This document shows, piece by piece, positions 28,001 through 40,800 of a stretch of 64,000 bases of DNA. This stretch comes from Streptomyces sp. MMG1121 (GTDB taxonomy: Bacteria; Actinomycetota; Actinomycetes; Streptomycetales; Streptomycetaceae), in the NCBI RefSeq assembly GCF_001280015.1, contig NZ_LGDV01000085.1:62001-126000 (forward strand). Reading direction: 5' to 3'. A program made the translations under genes and the position numbers. The notes below the pieces were generated by a model. That model searched no databases. It was not told where the DNA came from and saw nothing but the letters and a program-made list of their open reading frames with translations. How positions within the stretch are numbered: the first letter of the stretch is position 1; every line of letters starts with the position of its first letter.

Positions 28001-28864
28001 CCGTTCGGCGCCGTCAGCCCGTTGGACGCACCGTCCTGGTTGACGGCGGAACCCCGACCGCTCCAGGACGAGGACGCCCAGTCCTTCGGAGAACCCGGTA
28101 CCGGCCGCGTCGTCGGCGAAGGAGCGGCAGCGCCCGTCCGGGGAGAGGGCGCCCTGACGGCTGAACTCGACGTAGGTGCCTGGCGAGGCCATCACCGTCA
28201 CTCCCCCGGCCAGCGCCAGGGTGCACTCGCCCTGCCGGAGTGCCTGGGCGGCCAGGTGCAGCGTGACGAGCGACGAGGAGCAGGCGGTGTCGACACTGAG
28301 CGTCGGCCCCTCCAGGCCGAGGGTGTAGGCGACCCGGCCGGAGACGATGCTGCCGGAGCCGAAGCTGCCGAAGTAGTCGTGGTACATGACGCCCGCGAAG
28401 ACACCGGTACGGCTGCCGCGCAGCGTCGCGGGGTCGATGCCGGCGTTCTCCAGCGCCTCCCAGGAGCCTTCGAGCAGCAGTCGCTGCTGCGGGTCCATGA
28501 CGAGGGCCTCGTTCGGGCTGATGCCGAAGAACGCGGCGTCGAAGTCGCCCGCGTCGTGCAGGAATCCGCCCTCACGGGTGTAAGAGCGGCCCGGCGCGCC
28601 CGGTGTCGGGTCGTACAGGTCCGGGTCCCAGCCGCGGTCGTCCGGGAAGGGGGTGATGCCCTCCGCGCCGTCCGCGACCAGGCGCCACAGGTCCTCGGGG
28701 GACCGGACGCCGCCGGGGTAGCGGCATGCCATGCCGACGATCGCGACCGGTTCCCGGGCAGCCGCCGTCAGCGCGCGGTTGCGTTCCCGCAGCCGCTCGA
28801 TCTCCTTCAGCGAGGCGCGCAACGCCTCGACCATCCTGGTGTCCGGCTTCTCGGACTCGGCCAT
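25033..28864 (-). CDS. Terminal PKS module KS-AT-ACP-TE, frameshifted in the KS
   Basis: It encodes KS (DTACSSS cysteine near 28285), AT (GHSVGE near 27000, HAFH near 26715: malonyl), ACP (GMDS near 26030) and a thioesterase (Ser in GYSSGG near 25475, His in GTHFT near 25110). There is no KR or DH, so the last ketide should stay a beta-ketone, and the TE should close the macrolactam. Around 28054-28058 the reading frame breaks. Compared with every other KS in the window, 44 nt are missing between the VLVLER and GSAVNQDG motifs, removing about 15 residues and shifting frame. Restored, the protein would be about 1,290 aa. The ATG at 28864 has AAGGAAGAGG upstream; a GTG at 28894 overlapping the previous stop is an alternative. 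Either a real lesion or a sequence/assembly error. Confidence 0.88.
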
Positions 28865-28890
28865 GGTCCTCTTCCTTGTCGCGGGCGTCG

Positions 28891-31800
28891 TCACAGGGCG
28901 TCGTCGTCCCCGACGAGATCGTCGAGCGCCATGCTGATCAGGCTCTCGGCGTCCATCGCGTCGATCGACGGGCCGCCGGGTTCACCGGCTGCCGCCGGCT
29001 GCGGCGCGGACCGCAGTCCGGCGAGTTCGAGCAGGCTGTCCAGCAGTCCGGCCTCGCGGAGCCGTCCCACGGGGATGGCGGCGAGCGCGGCCCGCACGGT
29101 GTCCTCCTCGTCGCGCGGGCGGTCCGCGGTGCGCGGGGTCAGCTCGGCGGCGAGGTGGCCGGTGAGCGCGGCCGGTGTGGGGTGGTCGAAGACGAGCGTG
29201 GCGGTCAGCCTCAGACCGGTGGCCTCGTTGAGCCGGTTACGGAACTCGACGGCGGTCAGCGAGTCGAAACCGAGGTCCTTGAACGGCAGTTCGTTCTCCA
29301 GTTCCTCGATGCCGAGTACCAGCCGGGCCTCGTCCCGCACCAGTCGCAGCAGCCGTTCGGTCCGCTCCTCGGGTGCGAGCGCGGCCAGTTCGGCGCGCAG
29401 GGCCGACGCGGCGGCCGATGCTCCGGTCCCGGTCCGGCGCGGCGCGCGCACCAGAGAGCGGAGCAGCGGGGCGATGCGCGTGGCCTCGCGCGGGGCGAGG
29501 TCCAGGCGGGCCGGCAGCAGGACCGGCTCGGCCCGGCGCACGCCCGTGTCGAACAGGGCGAGCCCGGCCTCCGCGTCGAGGGCGAGCACCCCGCCATAGG
29601 CCATGCGGCGGGTGTCGGTGTCGTCGAGCCGGTCGGCCATGCCGCCGCTGCCCGCCCAGGCGCCCCAGGCGAGCGAGACCGCGGGCAGCCCGAGCGAACG
29701 GCGGTGGGCGGCGAGGGCGTCGAGGAAGGTGTTGCCGGCGGCGTAGCCGGACTGACCGGGGCTGCCGAGCAGGCCGGCCGCCGAGGAGAACAGCACGAAC
29801 GCCGTCAGCGGCCGCTCCCGGGTCAGTTCATGCAGGTTCCAGGCGGCGTCGAGCTTGGGCCGCAGCACCGCGTCGAGTCGCTCGGGCGTGAGCGAGGTCA
29901 GGACGGCGTCGGCGAGGACGCCCGCGGTGTGGACGACCGCCGAGACGGGGTGTTCGTCCAGGACCCGGGCGAGAGCGGCGCGGTCGGCGGCGTCGCAGCC
30001 GACGACCGTCACCTGTGCGCCGAGTGCGGTCAGCTCCTCGCTCAGCTCGGCCGCGCCGGGCGCCTCGGGTCCACTGCGGCTGAGCAGCACCAGCCGCTCG
30101 GCCCCGTGCGCGGTGACCAGGTGGCGCGCGACCAGTCGGCCCAGGGCGCCGGTGCCGCCGGTGACGAGGACGCCGCCGGACCAGTCGGCCGGGACGGACT
30201 CGGTCAGGCGCGGCGCCCGCACCAGCCGGGGAACGCTCAAACCTCCCTCACGCAAGGCCAGTTGGGGTTCACCGGAGGCCACGGCGGAAGGCAGCAGCCG
30301 GTGTGAGGCGTCCGCGTCGTCCAGGTCGGCGAGGACCAGCCGGTCGGGGTGCTCGGACTGAGCGGAGCGGATCAGGCCCCACGCGGCGGCGGCACCGGGG
30401 TCGGTGACATCGCCGGGACCGCTTGCGCCGCGGGTGACCACCACCAGGGTGGTGTCGGCGGACGTGGAGTCGGCCAGCCAGTCCTGCACCTGGCCGAGCA
30501 GCTCGCGGACGCCGGCCCGGATCCCGTCCGGTCCGTCACCGCCGGTGTGCATGACCACCAGGGTGTCGGGTGCCTGTTCGGCGGCCTCGGCCAGACCGTC
30601 GGCGACGGCGACCTCGGCGACCTCTCCGGCCAGGGCGCCGGCCAGCTCCTCGCGGCCGGAGCCGAGTACGCTCCACCGCCCGGCCTGCGGTGCCGCGGGC
30701 ACGTCGAGGGGCACCCAGTCGAGGGCGAACAGGTCGTCGTGTCCGCCCGCGGCGGCCGCCGCGATCCGCTGCGGGTCCACCTCCCGCAGCGACAGCGAGG
30801 CGACCCGTGCCACCGGCCGGCCGGTCTCGTCGGCGGCCTCGATGCGCACCGCGCCGGTGCCGGCCGGGGCGATCCGCACCCTGAGCGCGCTCGCGCCCGG
30901 CGTGTACAGCTCCACGCCGTTCCAGGCGAAGGGCAGCGTCATGCGCTCCTCGGCCCCGGCGCGCAGCCCGATGGTGTGCAGGGCGGCGTCGAACAACGCC
31001 GGGTGCAGGCCGAACGCGGCGGTGTCGGTGGGGACCTCGACCTCGGCGTACGCCTCGTCGCCCTGCCGCCAGGCCGCGCGCAGCCCCTGGAAGCGGGACC
31101 CGTACTCGGCCCCCAGCTGCGCGAGCCGGTCGTAGACGCCGTCCAGGTCGACCGGTTCGGCGCCGGTCGGCGGCCAGGCGGTGAGGTCGTGGCCCGGGTT
31201 CTCCCCGGCGGGCCGCAGCACGCCGGTGGCGTGGGTGGTCCAGGGGGCGCCCTCGACCGCGGCGGCGTACACACGGAAGGCGCGGGCGCCGGTCGCGTCG
31301 GGCTCGCCGACCGTGCACTGGAGGCGGACCGCTCCGTCCTCGGGCAGGACCAGTGGTTCGGTGACGGTCAGGTCCTCCACCGTGCCGCAGTCCACACGGG
31401 CCCCGGCGGCGAGGGCCATCTCGACGAAGGCGGTGCCCGGCAGCAGCGGCACTCCGCCGACGCTGTGGTCGGCGAGCCACGGCTGGTCGGCCAGGGAGAG
31501 ACGGCCGGTGTACAGGGTGCCGTCGGCGCCGGCGAGTTCGACGGCGGTGCCCAGCAGCGGATGGTCTGCGGCCGGGCGCGGCAGGCCGAGGTCACCGGTC
31601 ACCCAGTAGCGGCCGCGCTGGAAGGCGTAGGTGGGCAGATCCGCACCGTCCCGGTGGGGCAGCAGGGCCGTCCAGTCGACGGCGACGCCGTGTACGTGCA
31701 GGGCCGCGAGCCCGGTGAGCAGGGCCTCGGTCTCCTCGCGGTCCTTGCGCAGCAGCGGTACGGCGGCCGCCTCCTGCGGCAGGCACTCGCCGGCCGCGGC

Positions 31801-34800
31801 GGTCAGCGCGCTGCCCGGGCCGGCCTCGGCGAAGTGCCGTACGCCGGCCTCGCGCAGGGCGGTGACGGCGTCGGCGAAGCGGACGGCCTCGCGGGCGTGC
31901 CGCACCCAGTAGTCGGGGGTGGACAGCTCGTCGGGGGCGGCCGGGGCACCGGTGAGGGTGGACACGAGCGGGATGCGCAGCGTGCCGTACGACAGCGAGG
32001 CGGCGACCTCGCGGAACTCCGCCAGCATCGGCTCCATCAGGGCCGAGTGGAAGGCGTGGCTGACGGCCAGCTCCCTGGTGCGCTCGAAGCGGGCGGCCAG
32101 GGCGCGGGCCGGACCGGCAGGACCGGAAACGACCACCGACCGGGGCCCGTTGACGGCGGCGATCCCGACGCCGTCGCCCAGCAGGGGCGCGACCTCGTCC
32201 TCGGTGGCCTGTACGGCGATCATCGCGCCGCCCTCGGGCAGGGCCTGCATCAGACGTCCACGCGCGGCGACGAGGGTGCAGGCGTCCTTGAGGTCGAGGA
32301 CGCCCGCGACGTGGGCGGCGGCGAACTCGCCCACGGAGTGCCCGGCCAGGATGTCGGGCCGGACGCCGAAGGACTCCAGCAGCCGGTACAGGGCCACTTC
32401 CACGGCGAACAGGGCGGGCTGGGTGTACTCGGTGCGCTCCAGCAGCTCGGCGGAGTCCAGGACGTCGGCGAGCGGCCGGTCCAGCAGCGGATCCAGCTGG
32501 TCCCGCACCTCGTCGAAGGCGGCGGCGAAGGCGGGGAATGCCGCCGCGAGGCGGGTGCCCATGCCCGGCAGCTGCGAGCCCTGGCCGGAGAAGAGGAAGG
32601 CGAGCCGGCCGTCGGTGGCGGTGCCGAGGACCCCGGTGGCCGGGGTCCGGCCCTCCGCCACGGCCCGTACGCCGGCGGTGAGTTCGTCACGGGTACGGCC
32701 GAGGACGGCGGCGCGGAGGCCGAGCCGGGTGCGGGCGTGGGCGAGCGCGCCCGCGAGGCGGTGCGGGTCGGCGTCCGGGGTGGCGGACAGCTGCTCCAGC
32801 AGCCGGGCCGCCTGGGCGCGCAGGGCGTCCGGAGTGTGCCCGGAGAGCAGCCACGGCACGGTGTCGGTGGACGGGCCGCCGGGCACCTCGACCGGCTCGT
32901 CGGCGGGCGGGGCCTCGACGATCACGTGGGCGTTGGTGCCGGAGATTCCGAAGGAGGAGATGCCCGCACGGCGCGGACGGCCCGGGTCGGGCCAGCTGCG
33001 GGACTCGGTGAGCAGGCGGACGCCCGCGCCCTCCCACTCCACGTGCCGCGAGGGCCGGTCGATGCCGAGGCTGGCCGGCAGGGTCTCGTTGCGGATGGCC
33101 TCGACCATCTTGATGACGCCGGCGACACCGGCGGCGGCCTGGGTGTGGCCCAGGTTGGACTTGACCGAGCCGAGCCACAGCGGGCTGTCCTCGGTGTGCT
33201 CGGCGCCGTAGGTGGCGATCAGCGCCTGGGCCTCGATGGGGTCGCCGAGGGTGGTGCCGGTGCCGTGCGCCTCGACCACGTCGACCTCGCCCGCCGCGAC
33301 GCCGGCCGCCTGCAGGGCGCGGCGGATCACGCGTTGCTGGGCCGGGCCGTTGGGGGCGCTGATGCCGTTGGAGGCACCGTCCTGGTTGACGGCGGTGCCG
33401 CGCAGCACAGCGAGGATCTTGTGGCCGTTGCGGCGGGCGTCGGAGAGCCGTTCCAGCAGCAGGACGCCGGCGCCCTCGCCGAAGCCGGTGCCGTCGGCCG
33501 CGTCCGCGAAGGGCTTGCAGCGGCCGTCCCGGGACAGGCCCCGGTGCCGGCTGAACTCCACGAAGGTGCCCGGGGTGGCCATGACGGTCACTCCCCCGGC
33601 CAGCGCCAGCGAGCAGTCGCCCTGCCTGAGCGACTGGGCGGCCAGGTGCAGCGCCACCAGCGACGAGGAGCAGGCCGTGTCGACGGAGAGCGTCGGTCCC
33701 TCCAGGCCCAGGGTGTAGGCGACCCGGCCGGAGACCACGCTGCCGGAGCCGAAGCTGCCGAAGTAGTCGTGGTACATCACGCCGGCGAACACACCGGTGT
33801 CGGAGCCGCGCAGGGTGGCGGGGTCGATGGAGGCCCGCTCCAGCGCCTCCCAGGAGGTCTCCAGCAGCAGCCGCTGCTGGGGATCGGTGACCTCCGCCTC
33901 CTCCTCGTCCATGGCGAAGAAGGCCGGGTCGAAGTCGGCGGCGTCGTACAGGAAGGCGCCGTGCCGGGTGTAACTGGTGCCCGGCCGGTCGAGCGTCGGG
34001 TCGTAGAGGTTCTCGACGTCCCACCCGCGGTCGGCGGGGAACTCCCCGATGGCGTCGCGGCCTTCGGCCACCAGCCGCCACAGGTCCTCCGGCGAGCCGA
34101 TGTCGCCGGGGAAGCGGCAGGCCATGCCGATCACGGCGATCGGCTCGTCGGCGGCGGCGCGGGGAGCGGTGCGGGTGGTGGCCGCGGCGAGGGTGCCGGT
34201 GAGTTCGCCGAGCAGATGGCGGGCGAGTTCGGCGGGCGTGGGGTGGTCGAACACGAGGGTGGCGGGCAGCCGGAGGCCGGTCGCCGCGGTGAGACGGTTG
34301 CGCAGCTCGACGGCCGCCAGCGAGTCGAAGCCGAGTTCCCGGAAGGGCAGGGTGCGGCCGACGTCCTGGGCGGAGCGGTAGCCGAGGATGGTCGCGACGT
34401 GGCTCTGCACCAGTTCGGTGAGGAACGGTTCGCGCTCCGCCTCCAGCAGCCCGGCGAGCCGGTCCCGCAGGGCGTCCGCGCCGCCGGTCGCGCTCTGCCC
34501 GGCGGCCGCACCGGCCCGGCGCACGGGCACGAGGGTACGGAACAGCGGGGCCAGGCCGTCGCCCTGTGCGCGCAGGGCGGTCATGTCCAGCTTCACCGGC
34601 AGGACGGCGGGGTCGGCGCCGCGCACGGCGGCGTCGAACAGGGCGACGCCCTCCTCGGTCTCCAGCGGGGCGACACCGCCGCGGCTGATGCGTGTGAGGT
34701 CCGTCTCGTCGAGGGTGCCGGTCATGCCGCCGGCCTGCGCCCACAGGCCCCAGGCCAGGGAGTGCGCGGGCAGTCCGAGCGCCCGGCGGTGTACGGCCAG

Positions 34801-37800
34801 CGCGTCCAGATAGGCGTTGGCGGCGGCGTAGTTCGCCTGGCCCGGCGAGCCGAGCGTGGCGGCGGACGAGGAGAACAGCACGAACGCCGACAGCTCCAGG
34901 TCCGCGGTGAGTTCGTGCAGGATCCAGGCGGCGTCAACCTTCGGCCGGAACACCGTGTCGATCCGCTCCGCGGTCAGGGAGTCGAGCACACCGTCGGCGA
35001 GGACGCCGGCCGCGTGGATCACGGCGGTCAGCGGCCGGTCGGCCGGTACGGCGTCCAGTACGGCGGTGAGCGCGGCGCGGTCGGCGACGTCGCAGGCGGC
35101 GCTCGTCACCTCGGCGCCCAGCTCGGTGAGTTCGGCGACGAGGTCGTCGGTGGCACCGCTGCGGCTGAGCAGCAGCAGGTGCCGGACGTTCCGCTCCGCG
35201 ACGAGGTGCCGGGCGAGGGTCGCGCCGAGGGCGCCGGTGGCGCCGGTGAGCAGGACGGTGCCGGTGCCCAGATCTCCGCTGCCGGGGGCCGTGTCCGGCG
35301 CCTCGGGGCTGACGCGCGCCAGCCGGGGCACCGACCAGGCGCCGTCGCGGAAGGCCAGGTGCGGCTCGCCGGTGGCGACGGCCTCGGCGAGGCCTGCTTC
35401 GGCGTGCGCCTCCTCCTCGGTCTCGACGAGCACGATACGGCCGGGGTTCTCGGACTGGGCCGAGCGCACGAGGCCGCCGACCGCCGCTCCTGCCGGGTCG
35501 GTTCCGGTGACGACGACGAGAGTGAGGTCGCTGTCCGCGAGCCGGGCGCGCAGCTCGTCCAGGACCGTGTCAACGGCCGCCCGTGTCTCGGCGGCGTTCA
35601 CCCCGGCCGGGGCCCGCATCACTTCCAGTGCCTCGACGGCAGCCGTGGCCGAGGGCGCCGGCACCCAGTCGACGCGGTAGAGCGCACCCGCGCGGGCCGA
35701 CCGCGCCGCCGCCTGAAGCGCTTCGGTCTTCAGCGGCCGCAGGGTGAGCGAGTCGACGGTGGCGACGGGCGCGCCCGTGGGGTCGGCGAGGGTGAGGGAG
35801 ACGGTGCCCGCGGCGGTGGGCCGCACGCGTACGCGCAGCGCGGTCGCGCCGGTGGCGTACAGCCGTACCCCGGACCAGGCGAACGGCAGCAGGGCCTCCT
35901 CGCCTGCGGCGTCGGTGAGGCCGACCGTGTGCAGGGCGGCGTCCGACAGGGCCGGGTGGAGCCCGAAGCCGTCGGGTGAGGCGTCGGTGGCGACCTCCGC
36001 GTACAGGCCGTCCGCGGTGCGCCAGGCGGCGCGCAGACCCTGGAACAGCGGGCCGTAGCCGAGGCCGAGGGCGGCGAGTTCGTCGTACAGGCCGTCGAGC
36101 GGTACGGCGTCCGCGCCCTGCGGGGGCCATGCGGTGAGCGGGTCGGCGGTGGCCGGGAGGGTGCCGGTCGGGGCGAGCAGGCCGTCGGCGTGCCGGGTCC
36201 ACGGGAGTTCCTCGTCGGGGCTCTCCGGACGCGACCAGATGGTGACGGGGCGGGTGTCCCCCTCGGGCGGGCCCACGACGACCTGGAGCTGGACGGCGCC
36301 GTGGTCGGGCAGGATCAGCGGGGCGTGCAGGGTGAGTTCGGCGAGGTCGCCGCAGCCGACCTGGTCGCCGGCGCGCAGGGCCAGTTCCAGATGGCCGGTG
36401 CCGGGGAAGAGCAGCCGGCCGCCGACGCGGTGGTCCTCCAGCCAGGGCTGGGTGCCGGGCGAGAGGCGTCCGGTGAGGACGGCGCCCTCGCTGTCGGCCC
36501 GCACCATCGCGGCGCCGAGCAGGGCGTGGTCGGTGGGGGCGAGTCCGGCGGAGGTGACGTCGGCGCCGCTCGCGGTGGAGTCGAGCCAGTACCAGTCGTG
36601 CTGGAAGGCGTAGCCGGGCAGCGGGACGCGGCGCGGCCTGCTGCCCTCGGCGACGGCGGCCCAGTCGACGCCGGCGCCCTGGGTGAAGGCCTCACCGAGG
36701 GCGGTCAGCAGCTGGTCCCGGCCGCCTTCGTCGCGGCGCAGGGAGCCCACGGCGGCCACGGAGTCGTCGGTCTCCTGGATGCCGACGGTCAGCACCGGGT
36801 GCGGGCTGGACTCGATGAACAGCTGGTGCCCGTCGGTGACGGCGGCGCGGACCGCCTCCTCGAAGAGCACGGTTCCGCGCAGGTTGGTGTACCAGTACTC
36901 GGCGCCGAGCCGCGTGGTGTCGATCGCCCCGCCGGTGACCGTGGAGTAGAACGGCACCTGGGTGGCGCGCGGCTCGATGCCGTCGAGGACGTCCGCGAGG
37001 CGCTCGCGCAGGGTCTCGACGTGGGTGCTGTGGGAGGCGTAGTCCACGGGCAGGCGCTTGGCGCGCACCTGCTCCTCCCGCAGCCGGGCGAGGAGTTCGT
37101 CGAGGGCGTCGGCGTCGCCGGACACCACCGTGGAGGCGGCGCCGTTGACGGCGGCGACCGACAGCCGGCCGTCCCACTCCGTGAGCCGGGCGCGGACCGC
37201 GTCGGCGCCCTCGCCGACGGACATCATGCCGCCGGAACCGGACAGCAGCTCGGCGATGGCCTGGGAGCGCAGGGCGACGACGCGGGCGCCGTCCCGCAAC
37301 GACAGGGCACCGACCGCGCAGGCGGCGGCGATCTCGCCCTGGGAATGGCCGATGACGGCGGCCGGGGTGACTCCGTACGCGCCCCAGGTGTGCGCCAGGG
37401 ACACCATCACGGCCCACAGCAGCGGCTGGACGACGTCCACGCGGTCGAGGTCGCCGCGCAGCTCGGCCGGGAAGTCCCAGTCGGTGTACGGCGCGAGGGC
37501 GGCGGCGCACTCGGCCATGCGGGCGGCGAACACCGGTGATTCTTCGAGGAGTCGGGTGGCCATGCCGGACCACTGGGAGCCCTGGCCGGGGAAGACGAAC
37601 ACGGGCCGGGCGCGGCCGGCCGCGGTGCCCAGGGCGAGGGTACGGGCGGTGCTGCCGTCGGCCAGCGCGGCCAGGGCGCCGCGCAGTTCGGCCGCGTCGG
37701 CTCCGGTGATCGAGGCCCGGTGGGCGAAGCGGGCCCGGGTGGTGGCGAGCGACCAGCCGATGTCGGACGGGTCGAGACCGGGGTGGGTGTCGAGGTGGCC

Positions 37801-40800
37801 CAGGAGGGCCGCAGCCTGCCCGGCGAGGGCGGCGGGGGTCTTGGCGGTGAGCAGCCAGGGGGCGGTGAGCCCCTCGGGTCCGGCGCCGGCCGGTTCGGCG
37901 GGGGCGGGCGGGGCCTGTTCGAGGATGACGTGGGCGTTGGTGCCGCTGATCCCGAAGGAGGACACACCGGCCCGGCGCGGCCGGCCGAGCTGCGGCCAGT
38001 CCCGCGGCTCCGCCAGCAGCCGTACCCGTCCGGCGTCCCAGTCGACCTTCGTGGACGGCTGGTCCACGTGGAGGGTCTGCGGCAGGACCCCGTGCCGCAT
38101 GGCCATCACCATCTTGACGACACCGGCGACACCGGCGGCGGCCTGTGTGTGCCCGATGTTGGACTTGACCGAGCCGAGCCACAGCGGCGCGTCCTCGTCG
38201 CGGTCCTGACCGTAGGTGGCCAGCAGGGCCTGCGCCTCGATCGGGTCGCCCAGCGTCGTACCCGTGCCGTGCGCCTCCACGACGTCCACGTCGGCGGTGG
38301 TGAGGCGGGCGTTCTCCAGGGCTTCGAGGATGACGCGTTCCTGGGAGGGGCCGTTGGGGGCCGTCAGGCCGTTGGAGGCGCCGTCCTGGTTGACGGCGGT
38401 GCCGCGGACGACGGCGAGGATCTCGTGGCCGTTGCGGCGGGCGTCGGAGAGGCGTTCCACCACCATGACCCCGACGCCCTCGCCCCACACGGTGCCGCCC
38501 GCCGCGTCGGCGAAGGCGCGGGTGCGGGCGTCGGGAGCGAGGGCGCCCTGCCTGCTGAACTCGATGAAGGTCTCCGGGGTGGCCATCACGGCGACGCCGC
38601 CGACCAGCGCGAGGCTGGACTCGCCCTGCCTGAGCGACTGGGCGGCCAGGTGCAGCGCCACCAGCGACGAGGAGCAGGCCGTGTCGACGGAGAGCGAGGG
38701 CCCCTCCAGGCCCAGGGTGTAGGCGATGCGGCCGGAGATGATGCTGCCGGAGCCGAAGCTGCCGAAGTAGTCGTGGTACTGGACGCCGGCGAACACGCCG
38801 GTGCGGCTGCCCTTGAGGGTGTGCGGGTCGATGCCGGCGCTCTCCAGCGCCTGCCAGGACGTCTCCAGCAGCAGCCGCTGCTGGGGGTCCATGACGAGGG
38901 CTTCCTTGGGGCTGATGCCGAAGAACGCGGCGTCGAACTCGCCCGCGTCGTGCAGGAATCCGCCCTCGCCGACGTAGGAGGTGTCGGGGCGCTGCCGGGT
39001 GGGGTCGACGACACGGTCCACGTCCCAGCCACGGTTGGCGGGGAACGGGGTGATGGCGTCGGTCCCGTCGGCGACCAGCCGCCACAGGTCCTCCGGGGTG
39101 CGGACGCCGCCCGGGTAGCGGCACGCCAGACCCACGATGGCGAGGGGCTCGTCCGCGCGGGGCTTGACGGTACGACGGCCGCGGCGCGCCGCGGCCGGGA
39201 CGCCGGCGACCAGGGTGGCGAGGTGGGCGGCGAGCGCCTCGGGCGACGGGTGGTCGAAGACGAGGGTGGCGGACAGCCGCTGGTCCAGCTCGGCGGAGAG
39301 GGAGTTGCGCAGCTCGATCGCGGCGAGCGAGTCGAAGCCGAGGTCCTTGAAGGCCCGGTCGGTCTCCACGCTGTCGGGGTTCGCGTGCCCGAGCACGGCG
39401 GCGACGTGCGCACGGACGGTGCGCAGCAGCGCCTCGGCGCGCTCCTCGTCCCCGAGCACGGCCATCCGCTCGGCGAAGGTCTGGCCGGCGTCCTCGGCGG
39501 CGGCCTCCCGGCGCACCGGGCGGCCCGCCAGCGCGCGGAAGACGGGTGCGAGGGCGCTGCCCTGGGCGCGCAGCGCGGGCAGGCTGAGCCGCACCGGCGC
39601 CAGGGCGGGACGGCCGGCACGCGCCGCCAGGTCGAACAGGGCGGTGCCCTCCTCGGCCGACAGGGCGGTCATGCCGCCGCGCGCCATGCGGGCGCGGTCG
39701 GCCTCGTCCAGGGAGCTGGTCATGCCGCCGGACGGGGCCCACGGGCCCCACGCCAGCGACAGCGCGGGCGCGCCCTGTGCGTGACGGTGTGCGGCGAGGG
39801 CGTCCAGGAGGGCGTTGGCGGCGGCGTAGTTGCCCTGGCCCGGGGCGCCGACGGTGCCGGCGACGGACGAGAAGAGCACGAACGCCGAGCGTCCGCCCGT
39901 CAGTTCGTGCAGGTGCAGGGCGCCGAATGCCTTCGGTGCGAGGACCTGGTCGATCCGCTCGGGGGTGAGCGAGGAGACCACACCGTCGTCGAGGACGCCG
40001 GCGGCGTGGACGACGGCGGTGAGCGGGCGGTCGGCGGGGATGCCGGCCAGTACGGCGGCGAGGGCGTCCCGGTCGGCGACGTCGCAGGCGTGGGCGGTCG
40101 CGGTGGCGCCGAGGGCGGCGAGTTCGGCGATCAGGTCGCCGGAGTCGCCCGACCGGCTGAGCAACGCGAGGTGACGAACGCCGTAGGTGGTGACCAGGTG
40201 CCGGGCGAGCACCGGGCCGAGGCCGCCGGTGGCACCGGTGAGCAGGACCGTGCCCTCGGGGTCGAGGGTCAACTCACCTGATCCGGGCGTTACTTCGGCG
40301 CGTACGAGCCGGGCGGCGCGGGCGGCGCGGGCGCGCATCGCGACCTGCGGTTCGCCGGAGGCGAGGACGCCGGGCAGGACGGCGTCCGCGTCCGTGTCCG
40401 GTTCGAGGTCGAGCAGCACGAACCGGTCCGGGTTCTCCGACTGCGCGGACCGTACCAGCCCCCATACGGCGGCGCCGGCCAGGTCGGGCACGTCCTCGCC
40501 CGAGACGCTCACCGCGCCGTGGGTGACGACGGCCAGCGGGCGGGGGTCCTCGTCCTGGAGGGCCGCGAGCGCGCTGTGCAGGGCCTCGCGTACGGCGGCG
40601 GCGTCGGCCCCGGGCACGCTGTGCAGCACCCGGTGGTCGGTGTCGGGGGCGTCGGCCTCCAGGGGCAGCGGCTGCCAGTCGAGGGTGAACAGGGCGTCGG
40701 CGGTGGTGTCGCGGGCGGCGCGCAGGTTGGTCAGCGGGCGGGAGGCGAGCGAGGTGACCGTGGCGACGGGGGCGCCGGTGGCGTCGGCCAGGTCTACGGC

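Noticed and set aside
30349..35979. 1,876-codon plus-strand open frame (also long ones at 87-3422, 8082-11000, 25111-28164, 36190-40281, 40519-44373, 44270-49186, 50329-54558)
   Set aside because: They lie antisense to PKS or starter genes, have Gly/Val/Gln/Arg-rich composition and no domains; they arise from high GC on the opposite strand.
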